Shown: positions 1 through 12,000 of the stretch, piece after piece | Position numbering within the stretch: position 1 is the first letter of the stretch | Layout of the letters: each line of letters opens with the position of its first letter | Source: Pyxicephalus adspersus | Lineage: Eukaryota > Chordata > Amphibia > Anura > Pyxicephalidae | NCBI RefSeq assembly: GCF_032062135.1 | Contig: NC_092859.1 | Span: forward strand, 89,876,739 to 89,940,738 | Direction: 5' to 3' | DNA: 64,000 nucleotides | Translations under genes and position numbers: made by a program | The notes under the pieces: generated by a model | Told to the model about the DNA's origin: nothing | The model's input: only the letters and a program-made list of their open reading frames with translations | Database searches by the model: none

Positions 1-508
1 GTAATCTTCAGATAATCTTCTGCTTAAAGTGGAAAAAATCCTAATTATGGCTGTAAAATCCCATCCACATTCCAGACTGGGAGATCTTCTCACAGCACTA
101 AATTACTATTGACTAAATGATAATTGTTATCTAGCTCTTTTTATCAACTCTATCAAGCTGGAAATAAACATTTATACACTTATTCAATAAGTGCAAAACT
201 GCAGTGCAAAGTGCAGAAACCCGGAGCAAATATTTAGATTTAGCTTTACCAAAGTCATATGTCTAAAATACAATATCTCATTAGTTGCATTGGGATATTG
301 CACTTTGTTTTTTTTGCTTACGGAATAATCCTTTAGGATTGATGCAAGGCATTTGTTTCCCCATAGAAACAGATCTTCACTTTCTAAATTAACGAGTTGT
401 AGACCTACACAGGGATTTAGTTTTAAGTTTAATCATACAATTATAGAGCGTGAGCAAAAGTTAGTGTAAATATACTAAAATATGGATTCAGCAAGATATA
501 CATTTATA
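1..508. other. no supported feature
   Basis: AT-rich sequence without a recognisable exon, repeat family or simple repeat. The short open frames here lack any family resemblance. Confidence 0.5.
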
Positions 509-516
509 GTATAAAC

Positions 517-890
517 CAGGGGTGGGCAAACCTTTTGGCTCAGGGGCCACAATGGGTTCTAAAATTTGCCAGGGGGCTGGGCCAGGATCAGATGGATGGA
601 GCGCCGAGACGGGTATCACTGAATGTGATGACATAACCCTGCCCACTCTCCCATCACAGATCTGAGCAGGTTGTTCTGCCCACTTCACCGAGCCTGGGAT
701 TTTTACAAGGATCATGGTCCGCGGCTCTGGCCGCTGCAGCTCCCCAGCAGGGTTCTTCTCCTGACCCCAGAGCCGCGAACGGTGGATCTACTTCAGCTGA
801 GCAACTGAAGTAGAGAGACAGTTCAACAGGCTGGATAAAAAAGCCTAACGGGCCGTATATGGCCCAAGGGCCGTAGTTTGCCCATGACTG
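517..890 (-). mobile_element. non-autonomous hAT element (GC-rich MITE), copy 1
   Basis: The left end reads CAGGGGTGGGCAAAC and the right end GTTTGCCCATGACTG, a terminal inverted repeat with a hAT-like CAG...CTG border. The flanks GTATAAAC (509-516) and GTATAGAC (891-898) match in 7 of 8 bases, the 8-bp target duplication expected of hAT insertion. There is no transposase reading frame, so it must have been moved in trans. The interior is GC-rich and contains a hairpin-like block around 715-785 with CCGCGGCTCTGG and its complement, also seen in the elements at 5009-5410 and 53491-53933. Relative to those two it lies in reverse orientation. Class and boundaries are well supported. The family name is unknown to me. 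Confidence 0.82.
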
Positions 891-976
891 GTATAGACTT
901 TATGACTTGTTTTGCTTACCATGGACTATGATAAGTAGGATTCATATGGTTTAATTACTGTAAATAAATATCTAAC

Positions 977-1240
977 GGGCAGCACGGTGACTCAGGGGTT
1001 AGCACTCCAGCCAGGTCCCAGGTTCGATCCCCACCCAGGACACTATCTGCATGGAGTTTGCAGGTTCTCCCCGTGTCTGACCGTGACTTATTAGACTACA
1101 ATAATGACATATGAGCATGGTAGGGACATTAGATTGTGAGCTCCTTTGAGGGACAGTTAGTGACACGACTATGGACTTTGTACAGCCCTGCGTAAAATGA
1201 TGGTGCTATATAACACTACTGTATAGTAATAATAATATTG
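977..1240 (+). mobile_element. tRNA-derived SINE, internally deleted
   Basis: The head GGGCAGCACGGTGACTCAGG, the A-box-like tract that follows, and the B-box GGTTCGATCCC at 1021-1031 are the RNA polymerase III promoter layout of a tRNA-derived SINE. The body carries the TGCATGGAGTTTGCAGGTTC and GGACATTAGATTGTGAGCTC segments, which I recognise from a SINE-like repeat of fish and frogs. The tail is a short TAA-rich repeat (about 1221-1240). Directly after CTCCCCGTGTCTG the sequence jumps to GACCGTGACTTATTAGACTA, so the central stretch that I expect between them (the part with the TTTCCTCC motif) is missing. No clean target duplication was found. Confidence 0.75.
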
Positions 1241-1800
1241 CTTCTCCTTGGACAGACAGACCCCCCACCACCATCATTACCAATGGATGTAATATTTACA
1301 TTTAATATAAATACTTGAATTTGGCTTGATGTGCTTTTAATCTCCTCTACATTAGTAATTAGACTAGTAGAAAGTGAGGCTACACTAAGTGCCATTATAG
1401 TTGAACTAACAGGAGCCATGCTTATAGGTCGAACAAAAAGAAAGTGGTGACTTCAGTAGCCTCTGGTTCTACCTTTAGTTTTAAGCAGTTGCACAAGCTC
1501 CTCTCCTGTAATGAAACTGATCAGTCCTTTTTTACTATAGACTGTGAGCATTTTTCAGTGTGCAATAGAAGCATTATCCATCCCCTACTGTTCCTTGCCT
1601 GCGCCTTTCAATCATGGATGATCAGCATCATATTTTGGCATTACCTAGAGTGCTCTGCATGCAAATACATGTCTTTTGAATTCACCTTTCTCAAAACTAA
1701 TACTCACCTATCAAAATATTTTGATGTTGACATCATTACTGCTAAGAGCTAGTCCACTGCTTGAATCAGGGTTGAGGGCTTTAAGGAAGAGCACTAAGAC
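1241..1800. other. no supported feature
   Basis: Unique-looking AT-rich DNA. An open frame of about 100 codons on the plus strand (1444-1752) has no recognisable motif and I treat it as chance. Confidence 0.45.
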
Positions 1801-2030
1801 ATTGGGCCTGATTTGTTAAAGATCCCCAAGGCTGGGGAGGATACACTTTTATCACTAAAGCTTGGTGATCCAACAAACCTGGGACAGATCTGGTCCAGGA
1901 TTGCAAATAATTGCCAACAAATAGCAAATGACTTTTAGGGAATCCATTCCAGGTTTCCTGAATCACCCAGCTTTACTAATGAAAGTGTATCCTCTCTAGC
2001 CTTGGAGAGCTTTAATAAATCAGGTCCAAT
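1801..2030. mobile_element. palindromic MITE, family M1, copy A
   Basis: A 230-bp element that is largely one imperfect inverted repeat. The left arm starts ATTGGGCCTGATTTGTTAAA and the right arm ends TTTAATAAATCAGGTCCAAT. Inside the termini, GGGGAGGATACACTTTTATC pairs with the right-arm tract GAAAGTGTATCCTCTC, and further in TGGTGATCCAACAAACCTGG pairs with CCAGGTTTCCTGAATCACCC. Sister copies lie at 29425-29640 and 47505-47735. It has no coding capacity. The superfamily is not certain because the target duplication could not be fixed. Confidence 0.85.
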
Positions 2031-5008
2031 ATGAACAATGTTTTCAGGGATGTACAACACCATAAAAGCTCTAGCATCATGGAAGAAATACAACCACTGC
2101 TGTATTAAGTCACAATACTGGCCTTGTTTGCAATATTAGGACTGGGTGAACAGGAACAAACTTTCTAAATAAAAGTTTCCATGTACAAATTCTGCATTTA
2201 GCTATGTTTCTGGTTATTAAATTTGATTTTGGCCTAGTTAAAGTGCCTTTCACGATCTGATGCTGAATCAAATACTTTGGGGAATAAATAGGCAATACAT
2301 TGACAACATGCAAAAGCTAAAAGCTATTTGAAGGTACATTAGGACTAAATTACTTATCTGCATCTCTGACAGTTCTTCATCCATGCAGCATAACTTGTGA
2401 GAGATGTTCAGCAGTGACAGTATTCATGATAAAAGTACAGGGGATAATTCTAACCCGTTTCTCCTTAAAAAACAAAACCAGTAGTAGATTTCCCATTATG
2501 TTAAAAATTCTATGCATTCAATAATCAATACTTTATATGTTTGGGGGTTATAAAATCAATCTGCCTAAAAATAAATTTGTTGCATATAGTAGTTGTTCTT
2601 GTATTCCCTTTATATGTTATTATTTTAGAACTAGTCCAAATACAATAGCACATCTTGATTAAAAAAAGTCACTACATGCATTCCACCTGGTCAAGCAGTC
2701 TTTGAATAAATGGGTGTCTTAGGTAGGCACTGACACAGCATAAGTTGGAACACATCAGAAAATTGTTACAAATGATAATTATATCCTACAGACTACAGAA
2801 AAATCAGGAGCTTAGTTTATTTTGTTTCCAGTGGTGATACAGATGTACTTTCAGTGAGATTTGTATATAACGTGGAACGAACAAGAATAAAAATTATTAG
2901 TCTATTAAGCATGCAGTATGCACTTCATTCTGCAACAACTTGAATAACAGGCCATAATCAAAATGCTAAAAAAAACCCAGCACTCATACATTTTGTACAT
3001 AGCAGTTTGCTCAAGATGTTGAGCTTCAGCCAGAACACAAATTTGCTTTATCATCTTATGTGAACTTGTTTTATTCATGTCATGAACTACAAACTGACTT
3101 GCACTAAAATGAATAAATAGTCCCAGGAAGATGTGCAAAAATTTGCAATGACATTTGGAAAGTGGAATCCAACTGTTTGCAATGGCTAATGATGCCCATA
3201 AATAAATACAGTGCTCGAGACATAATGTTAAATAAAATATTTAGTTTTTTTTGTTTTTGATGTACAGATTTTTTAAAATATTGTTTAAAATGTCTACTTG
3301 GGCAAAAAGGCTTTGTGGGACTATTCTGATATTTTTCAAAACTGGGCACACAAGATACCATCAACAGGTCCTGTCCAGGTTTTTTTTTTTTTTTTTACTA
3401 ACTGGCTGTTTAAGTGCTGGAATTGGACAGTGGAAAACAGTTTACACATGAAGTCTTCCCAGTTCTCTCTTTCGATAAGCATGCTTCATTTATTAGAGTC
3501 ATGGCAATGTGTAATATAATAAAGCATACTTACAAGGCAGCCCCTATTTTTACAGTGGTCACAGTGTTGCTCTTTCTTTTTGGCATCTGAATGGCAAAGT
3601 GTAGGGGGGGATAAAAAAAAATGCAAAAACACACAAAAAATAAAAAAAAGAGAGCAAGGTGTAATTTAAAGTAACGCTGAAATATTTTAAATATATAAGA
3701 TGAATGATGAATAAAGTGGGTGTCTGGTATATAAGCTTTCACAAATACTGAGTACATCCTTTCTGATTTTCCCTGAAGGATCTCCACTTGTTTTCAACTC
3801 GAGGTCACAAGTGAGTGTATGAGATGTGTATTACTACATTATACTAGCAGTAGATTATGATATATAACTTTGGTTTTTCTTTCCCATATTTTATAGAATT
3901 AAGCAATTTAATCTCAAACATTATTTCTTATTGCTATAGGTGAAATTGGTGAAGAAAACCTGATATATATTGTTTTATTGTCACACGTCTGATTTCGGGG
4001 CATACTTAAAATATCAATACAACTTTATAACAACCTTGCATAGCAAATGAATAGCTAATTATCTACATATCATATACAGCAGTTTACCATTACACCCTTG
4101 CCACTAGTTTCTTCTCTCAGCGATATGATTAGAAATGTAGATTAAGTACATTGTGCATATATTATGTAAAAAAAAGGCTGCTTGGTGTATCTGGATTGTT
4201 TATCCCCCATATTTAATTGCAGTAGCTATTACAATAATGATCCTGTTTTCAATTATGAGCAATTTCCCTTGCACCTTTTAATCCCTTCTGTGCCAAAGAG
4301 GCCAACTTTATATTCCATGCAATACGTCACTAGGCTCCCTGGCTCTGAAGTATCTAGTGAAAACTAGTACTATATATTTACATATAAAAACATGCAAGGG
4401 GTCTATTTAGTAAAGTATTCATATAAGAGCACCATTGTGCCAACTTCCATTGGGTTATGTACAGTCATGATACTGGACTATGTATAAACCCAACAAATAG
4501 TTTAGTTGTGCAGTGCAGACCTACTGTATGTACACACATTAGAATAATGTAGAATTGCTCATCTATTAGTGTAAACATAATATATACTCAAAAAACTAGT
4601 CACTGAATATAGCAGAAAAAGGGTTTTTTTTAAAAATAAATGTTCTAAGCACATTGTTAAGTTTTCAAAACTGTCATTGTTATTTGTGAAAACCACTGTT
4701 AGTTAGTGAGGCAAAACATTCCATTAAGATAAGGTCTATGCTGGAAAATTGTTTTGCATCCACAGATACATTAATGCAGATTGCACAAATACATCTCAAC
4801 ACTGCAACAAGTTGATGATATCAGTTGAAAGAAAGATTAAAGCTGATAATTGTGCTATATGGCATGAATCACAAGGAATCTGTTTGGTGTGGTACTATTA
4901 CATAGATATCTGTACTGGTATAAAAAGGCGCTGTTTACCAAATCTACAATAAAGGATGGAGACATAACATTGATTTATCATACACACGAAAAATGATACA
5001 CCCTAGGC
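2031..5008. other. AT-rich intergenic stretch, simple repeats only
   Basis: About 3 kb without a recognisable transposon or exon. It holds a 17-base T run (3380-3396) and an A-rich low-complexity tract at about 3610-3655. At 4398-4417 the string GGGTCTATTTAGTAAAG resembles MITE ends common in frogs, but no partner end was found. Confidence 0.45.
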
Positions 5009-5410
5009 CTGTGTTTCTCTACCAGGGTTCCTCCAAAGGAGTTCCTTGAGTAATAAGTAATTTGTGCCTCTCAGGTCAGTATAACTAACACCAATAATCT
5101 TTTTTTACTATCTGTCCGCGGGCTGCATCCTCAATAGGCTCTGGTCGCTGCAACCCTGGGCAGGGTAAGGAGAAGGACCCCGCTGGGGGAGGGTGCACCG
5201 GCCAGAGCCACAGGAACACCTTCCCCGGATCTGAGCCTACGATGGGAGAGTGGGTGGGTTGTGTGCAGTGACACAGTCTGCCCACTCCCCCTTCGCAAGC
5301 TCAGATCTGCGATGGAAGAGTGGGCGGGGTTGGGCCATCATGATGTCACGTTCAGTGGCAATTTTTATTTCAGATTGTAGCCCCTGACTAAAAAAGTTTG
5401 CCCACCCCTG
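5009..5410 (+). mobile_element. chimeric hAT-like non-autonomous element, copy 2
   Basis: The left 100 bp begins CTGTGTTTCTCTACCAGGGT, then CTCCAAAGGAGTTCCTTGAG. This resembles a hAT family with CAGTGTTTCTCAACC-type ends. From about 5112 it switches to the GC-rich family of 517-890 and 53491-53933: CCGCGGGCTGC, GGCTCTGG and the GAGTGGGCGGGGTT block. It ends GTTTGCCCACCCCTG, the complement of the left end of copy 1. The two ends thus belong to different families. Flanks CCCTAGGC (5001-5008) and CTCTAGTA (5411-5418) agree in only 5 of 8 positions, so a single insertion of a fused element is plausible but unproven. The alternative is one element truncated by another. Confidence 0.65.
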
Positions 5411-6814
5411 CTCTAGTAGGAAACATATCTCCCCCACTCCACTTTATCCATCATTCAAATCAAGTATTTCCTATTTAGTCTGGCACACTCACCACTCACA
5501 TTACCTCTTTTAGGCCAGCTCAGTGGAGAGGAAATCTTAATCAAATAGTATGGCAGTTTAGAAATTCATTATCATTTAAACAAGGCAAGTTTTCTTTTTT
5601 ACAAGAAAAAAATAAAATCGTCTAAAATAAAGGAAGCCTTTTTGTTGTCTTTAGGCACTTCTTTAATTTTCTTGATGAAAGTCTTCAGGACAAATAGGGA
5701 AGATAAATTATTCCAAAAGGTAACACACAGCAATAAAAATCCGAAGGATATACAAACCTCTCACCACGCTATCCAAAATTAACACAAAAAGCTATTGGAT
5801 AGACTTTAACAAATTTGGGAGTTACCTTATATTCACATTTTATTAGCAAAGCAACATCTGGAAACATATATACACTAAAACATGCAACAACTACCATTTA
5901 ATTGCAAATCTAGTAATTCCTGCCATTATAATGTTCCAGTATTTCATTGGCTGACTGGGAAGTAATAAAGCTGCTTTAGAAAGCAGAAGCAAAAACAAAA
6001 TGGTGCTCAACCTGCCAATCATCTGTTATTTTATAAAATTATTTTCGGATTTGATTATAAAGGATGTAACATTAGTCTTAGGTTTGCTTGTGTCGGGACA
6101 TTTACACATGCAAGTAGTTGAATGATATTTAGTAACTGAATGAGAAGTTTTGCCAACACACCATGAACAAAGTTATTTGAGAATGTATATGGAGTTCTCA
6201 CTTTTACCTTACTGTGAGTAGTATGGCCATGGCTTGGATGTGATACATAATTGTTTGAAATTATAAAGAAACTTCCCTGACTATATAGGCATGAAAGTGC
6301 TATGGGGTGTAAAGGTCTCTATATTTTTTATTCTTTTTTACCAATGTAAATGATGATCCAACTAAATGTGGAGATATTGAAATGTTATGAACCCCCATAA
6401 CCATCTATGAAAAAGATATAACTGTTCAAATAAAACACATATTATGTTAAAGGATCAGTTCAAAAGCAGGAAGAACATAAATTCTAAGTTAACAGAAACA
6501 CTATTATTAGTATATAAACCAGTATCATTATGACTGTGCAGAAACCTAACCTCAGAAGTCATCTTATCCCAGAGATGTGGAATATGTAGAGGACAGTTCA
6601 TTATAGTTTAAAATAGAATCAGTTCAGAAATTCATTTATTTTTTTTATAGGGGATATGTTTTAATGTGTATCACTAGATTCCTGGCAGGATTTGCAAAAA
6701 ACGTCTTTGACTACCTTAACTCAAACTTTTACACAGCTTTCCTTTATAGAGTGGAGGGGCTATAAAATACTAGCAATGTATGAATGTATGGGTATACCCA
6801 ATATATCTGCTTAA
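5411..6814. other. no supported feature
   Basis: AT-rich unique-looking sequence. I see no exon, element end or tandem repeat of note. Confidence 0.45.
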
Positions 6815-6819
6815 ACTAA

Positions 6820-7531
6820 TGTAAGTCCCTGGTCCAGCAACAGTACTCACCAGACACCAGTCCCCCAATCTAACAACGCACTCTTCACCTATAGCAAGCT
6901 CAGCCTTGGGAGACTGGTTGTGTTTCCCAAAACCCAGTTGCCCCCAGGTGTGCAAGGGATGGTGCCTGGGGAAGGGCTGCCAGAGGACCATGAGCCCACA
7001 GATAAGCAGTACCAAGATTCTAACAGAGACAAGTCTAGAATACAAAGCAAGAGGTCACAAGTAATCAGTCCACCAGACAAGGGCAGACACAAGCAGAGTA
7101 TGGGTCACAGGCAAATGGTCAGTCCAGGTAGCATACAAACAATAGGTCAGGAACAGGCAATGGTCAGAAACAGTAAATAAAGCAAATACATTATCCAGCA
7201 GTAAGGCAGCCTAGCTTAACGCTACAACAGGCACTGGTGAATGGGAGCAGAGAAGCTATAAAGCCCTAGCAGTCAATGACTGTGCAGGATTGAGTTAGGG
7301 ACTAATCTGCTTCTAAAATCCTGTTCTAAGCCTCAGAGGGTGCAGAGGATGCTGAGATAGTACATCTCAGTCTGCATGGCTAAAAGGGATTCTTTAGATG
7401 CTTCTTTTTTTCTCCTTGATTTCTTTTTTATCCTTGCTGCTGCAAGTGACATCGCTGGACAGAATAGGCAGTGTGGAAAAGTGCCATGGCACACTGCAGG
7501 GAATTGCCGGCCCAATAAGCGTTTCCTAACA
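6820..7531 (-). mobile_element. solo LTR of a Ty3/gypsy-like retrotransposon, family L-A
   Basis: Read on the minus strand the element starts TGTTAGGAAACGCTTATTGG and ends CCAGGGACTTACA, with TG...CA borders. It is flanked by a perfect 5-bp duplication, ACTAA, at 6815-6819 and 7532-7536. No primer-binding site, polypurine tract or pol sequence adjoins it, so it is a solo LTR left by recombination between the two LTRs of a full element. A TTTATAGCTTCTCTG tract (about 7250-7264, minus strand) is conserved in the sister LTR at 51344-52006 and is a candidate core promoter TATA box. The 5-bp duplication and general look favour gypsy, but no coding part is present to prove the superfamily. Confidence 0.85.
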
Positions 7532-7536
7532 ACTAA

Positions 7537-8000
7537 GCTCTAAGTTCCTTAAACAGACTACTAGTCTGGGGAAAGGGTGGTTAGGTGAATGCTACATTCT
7601 GAAGTTATTTTTTAATTGTACATGTTGTTGAAGACAAAGTGGGAAAGTAGGGGACACACATAAATTATTCAAAGTTTCTTAACAAAAACTTGCTAATTGC
7701 ACTGTAACAATACCTACAGCAGCCTTAAGTATCAAATGCCATGACCAAATCATAAGCTGTTTAGATCAAGCAATGCTTTACCACTTTCTAGTCATTTTAC
7801 AGCTCATGTATTTTTACTTCTTACACATTCCTATTGGCAAATTGCAGTGATAAGGATCTCTCAACAATGGCAGCATGGGGCGGGCAAGCTCAACACTACC
7901 AAGAAATGCAGAACTTGCAATGCAAACCGAGAATGTAATGGTATGATGCTTTAGGCATATGCAGACAATAAGACTTTTATTTGTTCTTTAAACTTTTTTT
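7537..8000. other. no supported feature
   Basis: Unique-looking sequence between the LTR and the tandem repeat. Nothing recognisable. Confidence 0.4.
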
Positions 8001-8304
8001 AGGTAATTATGTATAAAAAAGAAGAGGGGATCTTGGTTTATGAGATGTACAAAACTTGTTTTTAGGGAATTTACAGTGTTTTCAGAAATGCTTTAGATCT
8101 GCTTTACCATCCTTTTTAACACAGAGGAACTCTTGAATAAACTTTCACCTTCTTTTAGCTAATTATGTATAAAAAGCAGGGGATCTTGGTTCATGAATTT
8201 TGCAAAACTTGTTTATTGTGAATTTACAGTGTTTTCAGTAATGCACTAAATCTGCTTTCTCAGCCTTTTAACACAGGGGAACCCTTGAAATAACTTTCAC
8301 ATCT
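8001..8304 (+). repeat. two-unit tandem duplication of about 150 bp
   Basis: Unit 1 (8001-8156) and unit 2 (8157-8304) align along their whole length. Shared landmarks are TAATTATGTATAAAAA, GGGGATCTTGGTT, CAAAACTTGTTT, AATTTACAGTGTTTTCAG, and CTTTTTAACACAG or its close variant followed by GGAAC. By eye identity is about 80-85 percent, so the duplication is old. The second unit leads without a break into the repeat described at 8305-8710. Confidence 0.85.
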
Positions 8305-8710
8305 CAGGGGAACCTTGCTAATAATTATTATACATACAGCACAGGATGCATTGGCATCAATAGTAAAACAAAATATAAAAATAGATACATGAGGGCTGTG
8401 TATAATGTAAAAATGTATAATATTAAATAATGTACTGTATAAATACTGTATTATAATAAAAATTATTTTTCAGTAAATTTAAATAAAAATTGTTAGCTAG
8501 AAAATAAATGCAGACAGTTCTAGTTTTATCATACATTGGTGGTAAGTGATCTGCTCCCTTACACTGGTGGGTACCTCAAAATGATGGTCAGAGGGAGAGC
8601 ACACAGTGGGTCAGTTGGAAGACTGCTTCTTGATTGGGTCAGTTAGAAGTGGGAGGCAGAATTAGATCATTGCTCAGGGAACCCCCTAGAATCCTATCAA
8701 CAGACCTAAT
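8305..8710 (+). repeat. degenerate hAT-related frog repeat (tentative)
   Basis: Segments such as CAGGGGAACCTTGCTAATAA, ACATTGGTGGTAAGTGATCT and CAGGGAACCCCCTAG resemble a repeat family whose other end, CAGGGTTCCTCC, appears at 5023-5034. The interior has been invaded or eroded by AT-rich sequence (8390-8500). No end pair or target duplication can be fixed, so only the family resemblance is claimed. Confidence 0.4.
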
Positions 8711-8818
8711 TGATAAAGGCTGCTCAAAATGTCATAAAACTTTGTTCTTGTGTACAGTTTGTGATTTTATTGAACATGGGTGCATCCATACTTCATCAAT
8801 ACATTTATGAACAAAATT

Positions 8819-9049
8819 GGAATTGATTTACTAAATGAGTTTAGGCTGTTCACATTATTAAGTGACTTATCACTTTGTCAGGGATAATTTACTTATCTTA
8901 ATATAAACTTACTCATCTTAATGTTATGCCTATTTCAACTATTGAATCCTGATCAACAAAACTTTAGAAAATGAATTTTCACCAAAAAACTTTGTAGTGG
9001 CAATTCACTCTGCCAAGTGAACAGCCTATACTCCATTGGTTAATCCACT
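8819..9049. mobile_element. long-TIR MITE, family M2
   Basis: The left arm GATTTACTAAATGAGTTTAG, then GCTGTTCAC, pairs with the right arm, whose complement reads GATTAACCAATGGAGTATAG, then GCTGTTCAC. Pairing continues inward with GTGACTTATCACTTTG against GTGAATTGCCACTACAAAG, giving arms of about 55 bp. There is no coding capacity. It is a non-autonomous DNA transposon whose superfamily is not determined. Confidence 0.72.
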
Positions 9050-12000
9050 ACAATATGCAAATGAACCAAGAAAAAGCTATAAAAATACCAATGAATGTAA
9101 TTCTGTCATGTTAGACAAATTAACAGTGTTATGAAAAAGACTGACAGAATAGATCACATATCTTTACGTTACCCATGATGAATGTGTGCTGCTTTTGCAA
9201 AATAAATAGTTGTTGAAAAAAAACATAATTAAGTTCCCTTTATTTAAAGTTTACCTATGGGCTAGGATGTGGGCATTCAAGAATTGTTGTGTATTTTTTT
9301 AGTAGTATATAAGGTTCAAAATAGACCCTCACTGACCTTTCAAGCTGCAGCCACCGTGGAGTTAGTACCCTTCACATTCTCATTATACTGAAGACATGCT
9401 ATACATTACCTTTCATCTACTCAGCTCTCCTTAAACCCCTCTTCCAGGATTCTTACTCTGAATTAACATTAGGATTTAGAAAGAGAGGTTTGCCAAGAAA
9501 CTGCTGGGATAGATAGTCAGGAAAGTTTAGTAGGACTTTAGAGAAGTGTTTTTAGTGTGATATTTGAGGATAAATTACTCTGCTGTGCCTTCAGCTACAA
9601 AGGTCAGCCAGTCTTGCTTTGTAGCTTATTCACTACTTGTTAAAAATATGCAAAACCTGATTACATATTCACTTTAAATCTCTGACACAAGAGTCAGGAA
9701 CACTCTACATGGCTCCCTGACAGAACACAACTTTAAAAATGGCTGAGGCCCAAAGTGCATTTAGTATTACATTTATCTTTTCAGAGACAAGCTTGGCAGA
9801 AACAGGATATTTTATCTAATTAGTGAATTACTGCAAGACCAAAAAAATATTTGCTTGGCTATAGATTCCTTTTAATTTATCATCACTCAACAAACACTTA
9901 GTGAATCAATCCTTGTCTGTCTGAAATATTTTGTAGGACATGTGTGATGTATTGACTGGTAAACAGATGTCAGTCACGTAAGCACAATGCATGACTGCTG
10001 ATCGAAGACACAAGTCGCGGTGCTGTAAACTATAGAAGCAAATGTTCTTATTTCAAGTGACATCCACTGTATAAGCACAACATTTCGTATGATTGTCTTT
10101 GTTTGCACAGTACTTTATTAGCAATGGCTCATTGAATCGCATTATTGTGCAGCTGTTTGTTCATTAGAATACAAGAGGAAGGAAGAGCTTATTGAGCCCT
10201 GAAGCATTAGAGTCTTTGTTAAATACTGGAAGCTGAAGGAGTAAAATACAATGTGATGCTATCACTCTTGTGTCAGCACATTGGCTCCTTATGATCTATG
10301 AATACCATTTGCAAAGACAAATCACACACTGCAAGCATTAGCTGCAAGTTCTTCAATTACATAAAAACAAAGAATTGAAGGGAAATAGACCAATTCATGA
10401 AAATATAATTAACTTCTCTGCCACTTTATTGTTCAGTCTGGCTTCAGTAAAAAGCTATAATGTTTTACAGTCAACTATTAATCAGACGAAAGACTATTTC
10501 ATAACTGTATTGTACTCTAGAGAACTCATTTTACTGGTCAAGTTTAATGTTGCTGCTACTAGTTAAAGTGTTATAGCAAGGCATAGTGTATTTAAAACAT
10601 TGAAATATTTTGTTTTTTTATGCAATAATGACACACAATTTAATGTTTACAGTGCATTTGGCATTAAGTATTAAGTAGAATTTTGTAGGGGACAAGAGTA
10701 ACATAAACGATGGGTATGTTTTCCCAAAGAAGAAGGTTTCATCGTTGTAAAGTCCAGGAAAAATGTGTTCATGCTCGGACATCCGTTTGCCAGTTTGTAA
10801 GTTGTTTGTATGGTGTAGATAGATAAATTGTAGGAGAGTTAGGTATGGTAGGTATTCATGCTGGTGAAAGTGGGTAAAAAGAGGAACCTGAAGATAGAAA
10901 CGTGGAGAACATTAAATAGTTTTCTCCAGTTTCTTTCTTTGCATTTCCCCCTTCTTCTGTTTTCTTTCACATCAGTATAATATCTATGCGAAGCAAAGCT
11001 AAATATTACACAGCCTCTTTATTAGTCAATAGTTACACACAAAATGAGAGAAATATGAATAAATGGGAGCCTAACCAAAGTGCTTGAACAACACAAGTAC
11101 AAGGTTCTAACCCCGCCCCTCCCCCTGTTGTAATATTGAGAGGCAAAGATTTACCTGCATGGCACATTCAGCTTGTGACCTTCAAGTTTGCCCTGGTTAT
11201 GACCGTGTACATAAAGAGAACCAAAATTAAATAATGCATGATAAGGAGGTTACCACAGTCTATCCCTTCCCATTAATTAAAAAAGAATATAGTGTGGGGT
11301 TGTGCATAAATGGGCCCCCCTATCTCTTTCTCTTCTTTTTCTTTTTTTCCTTTATCAACTCAATTTGTCCCTCTTCTTCTTTCCCACGTTACCACTTTTC
11401 TCATCAACTCTTATTTCTGGTATTACATGGGATGTTTTACCTTTTTGATGACTTTGAGTTGCATTGATATATTAAAATTTAGATGCCTAATTATTATTCG
11501 GAGACATGTGATGGGTTGGGGGTCTTTTCATTTGCTTAGCTGTTTTGTAACTATAACAGTAGCCTTACAGAGTAAATGCCTAAAGTATGTTTGAAGCCGC
11601 TTTAACCTACATGTGTTGGTAGAACCTAACGTTGTGGGTCTTTTTTTTTTAATTTTCCAATTTTTTATTGTAAAATCTGATGTAATACCTACCTAATGTT
11701 TATATATATTTTTTTACTGTTATGTTCATTGAAAACCTTTATTGGACATTTACATTTAAAAAAACTTTATTTGTCACAGACGTGTGTTGTAAATGAGTGT
11801 CAAAAAGGTGCCAGATTAACTTATTTCCATAGTTGTTTAAAGGTTCATAACTTAAGAAGCATTGAATCCAAAGCTTTAGATATTGCTGTTTTTTGCAATT
11901 TTTGTATTTTACTAAAACGTATAGTATCCATTATATTTTTATAAATATATAATACATTTTATTATTTAAAATACTAATACTAAATACTAATACTGTTAAT

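Noticed and set aside
1444..1752. 102-codon open frame on the plus strand
   Set aside because: No motif, no splice context and no codon bias that I can see. Open frames of this length occur by chance in 64 kb.
11318..11700. Possible second L1 3' untranslated region
   Set aside because: Pyrimidine-rich start and T runs only. No polyadenylation tail, target duplication or similarity to the other L1 tails.
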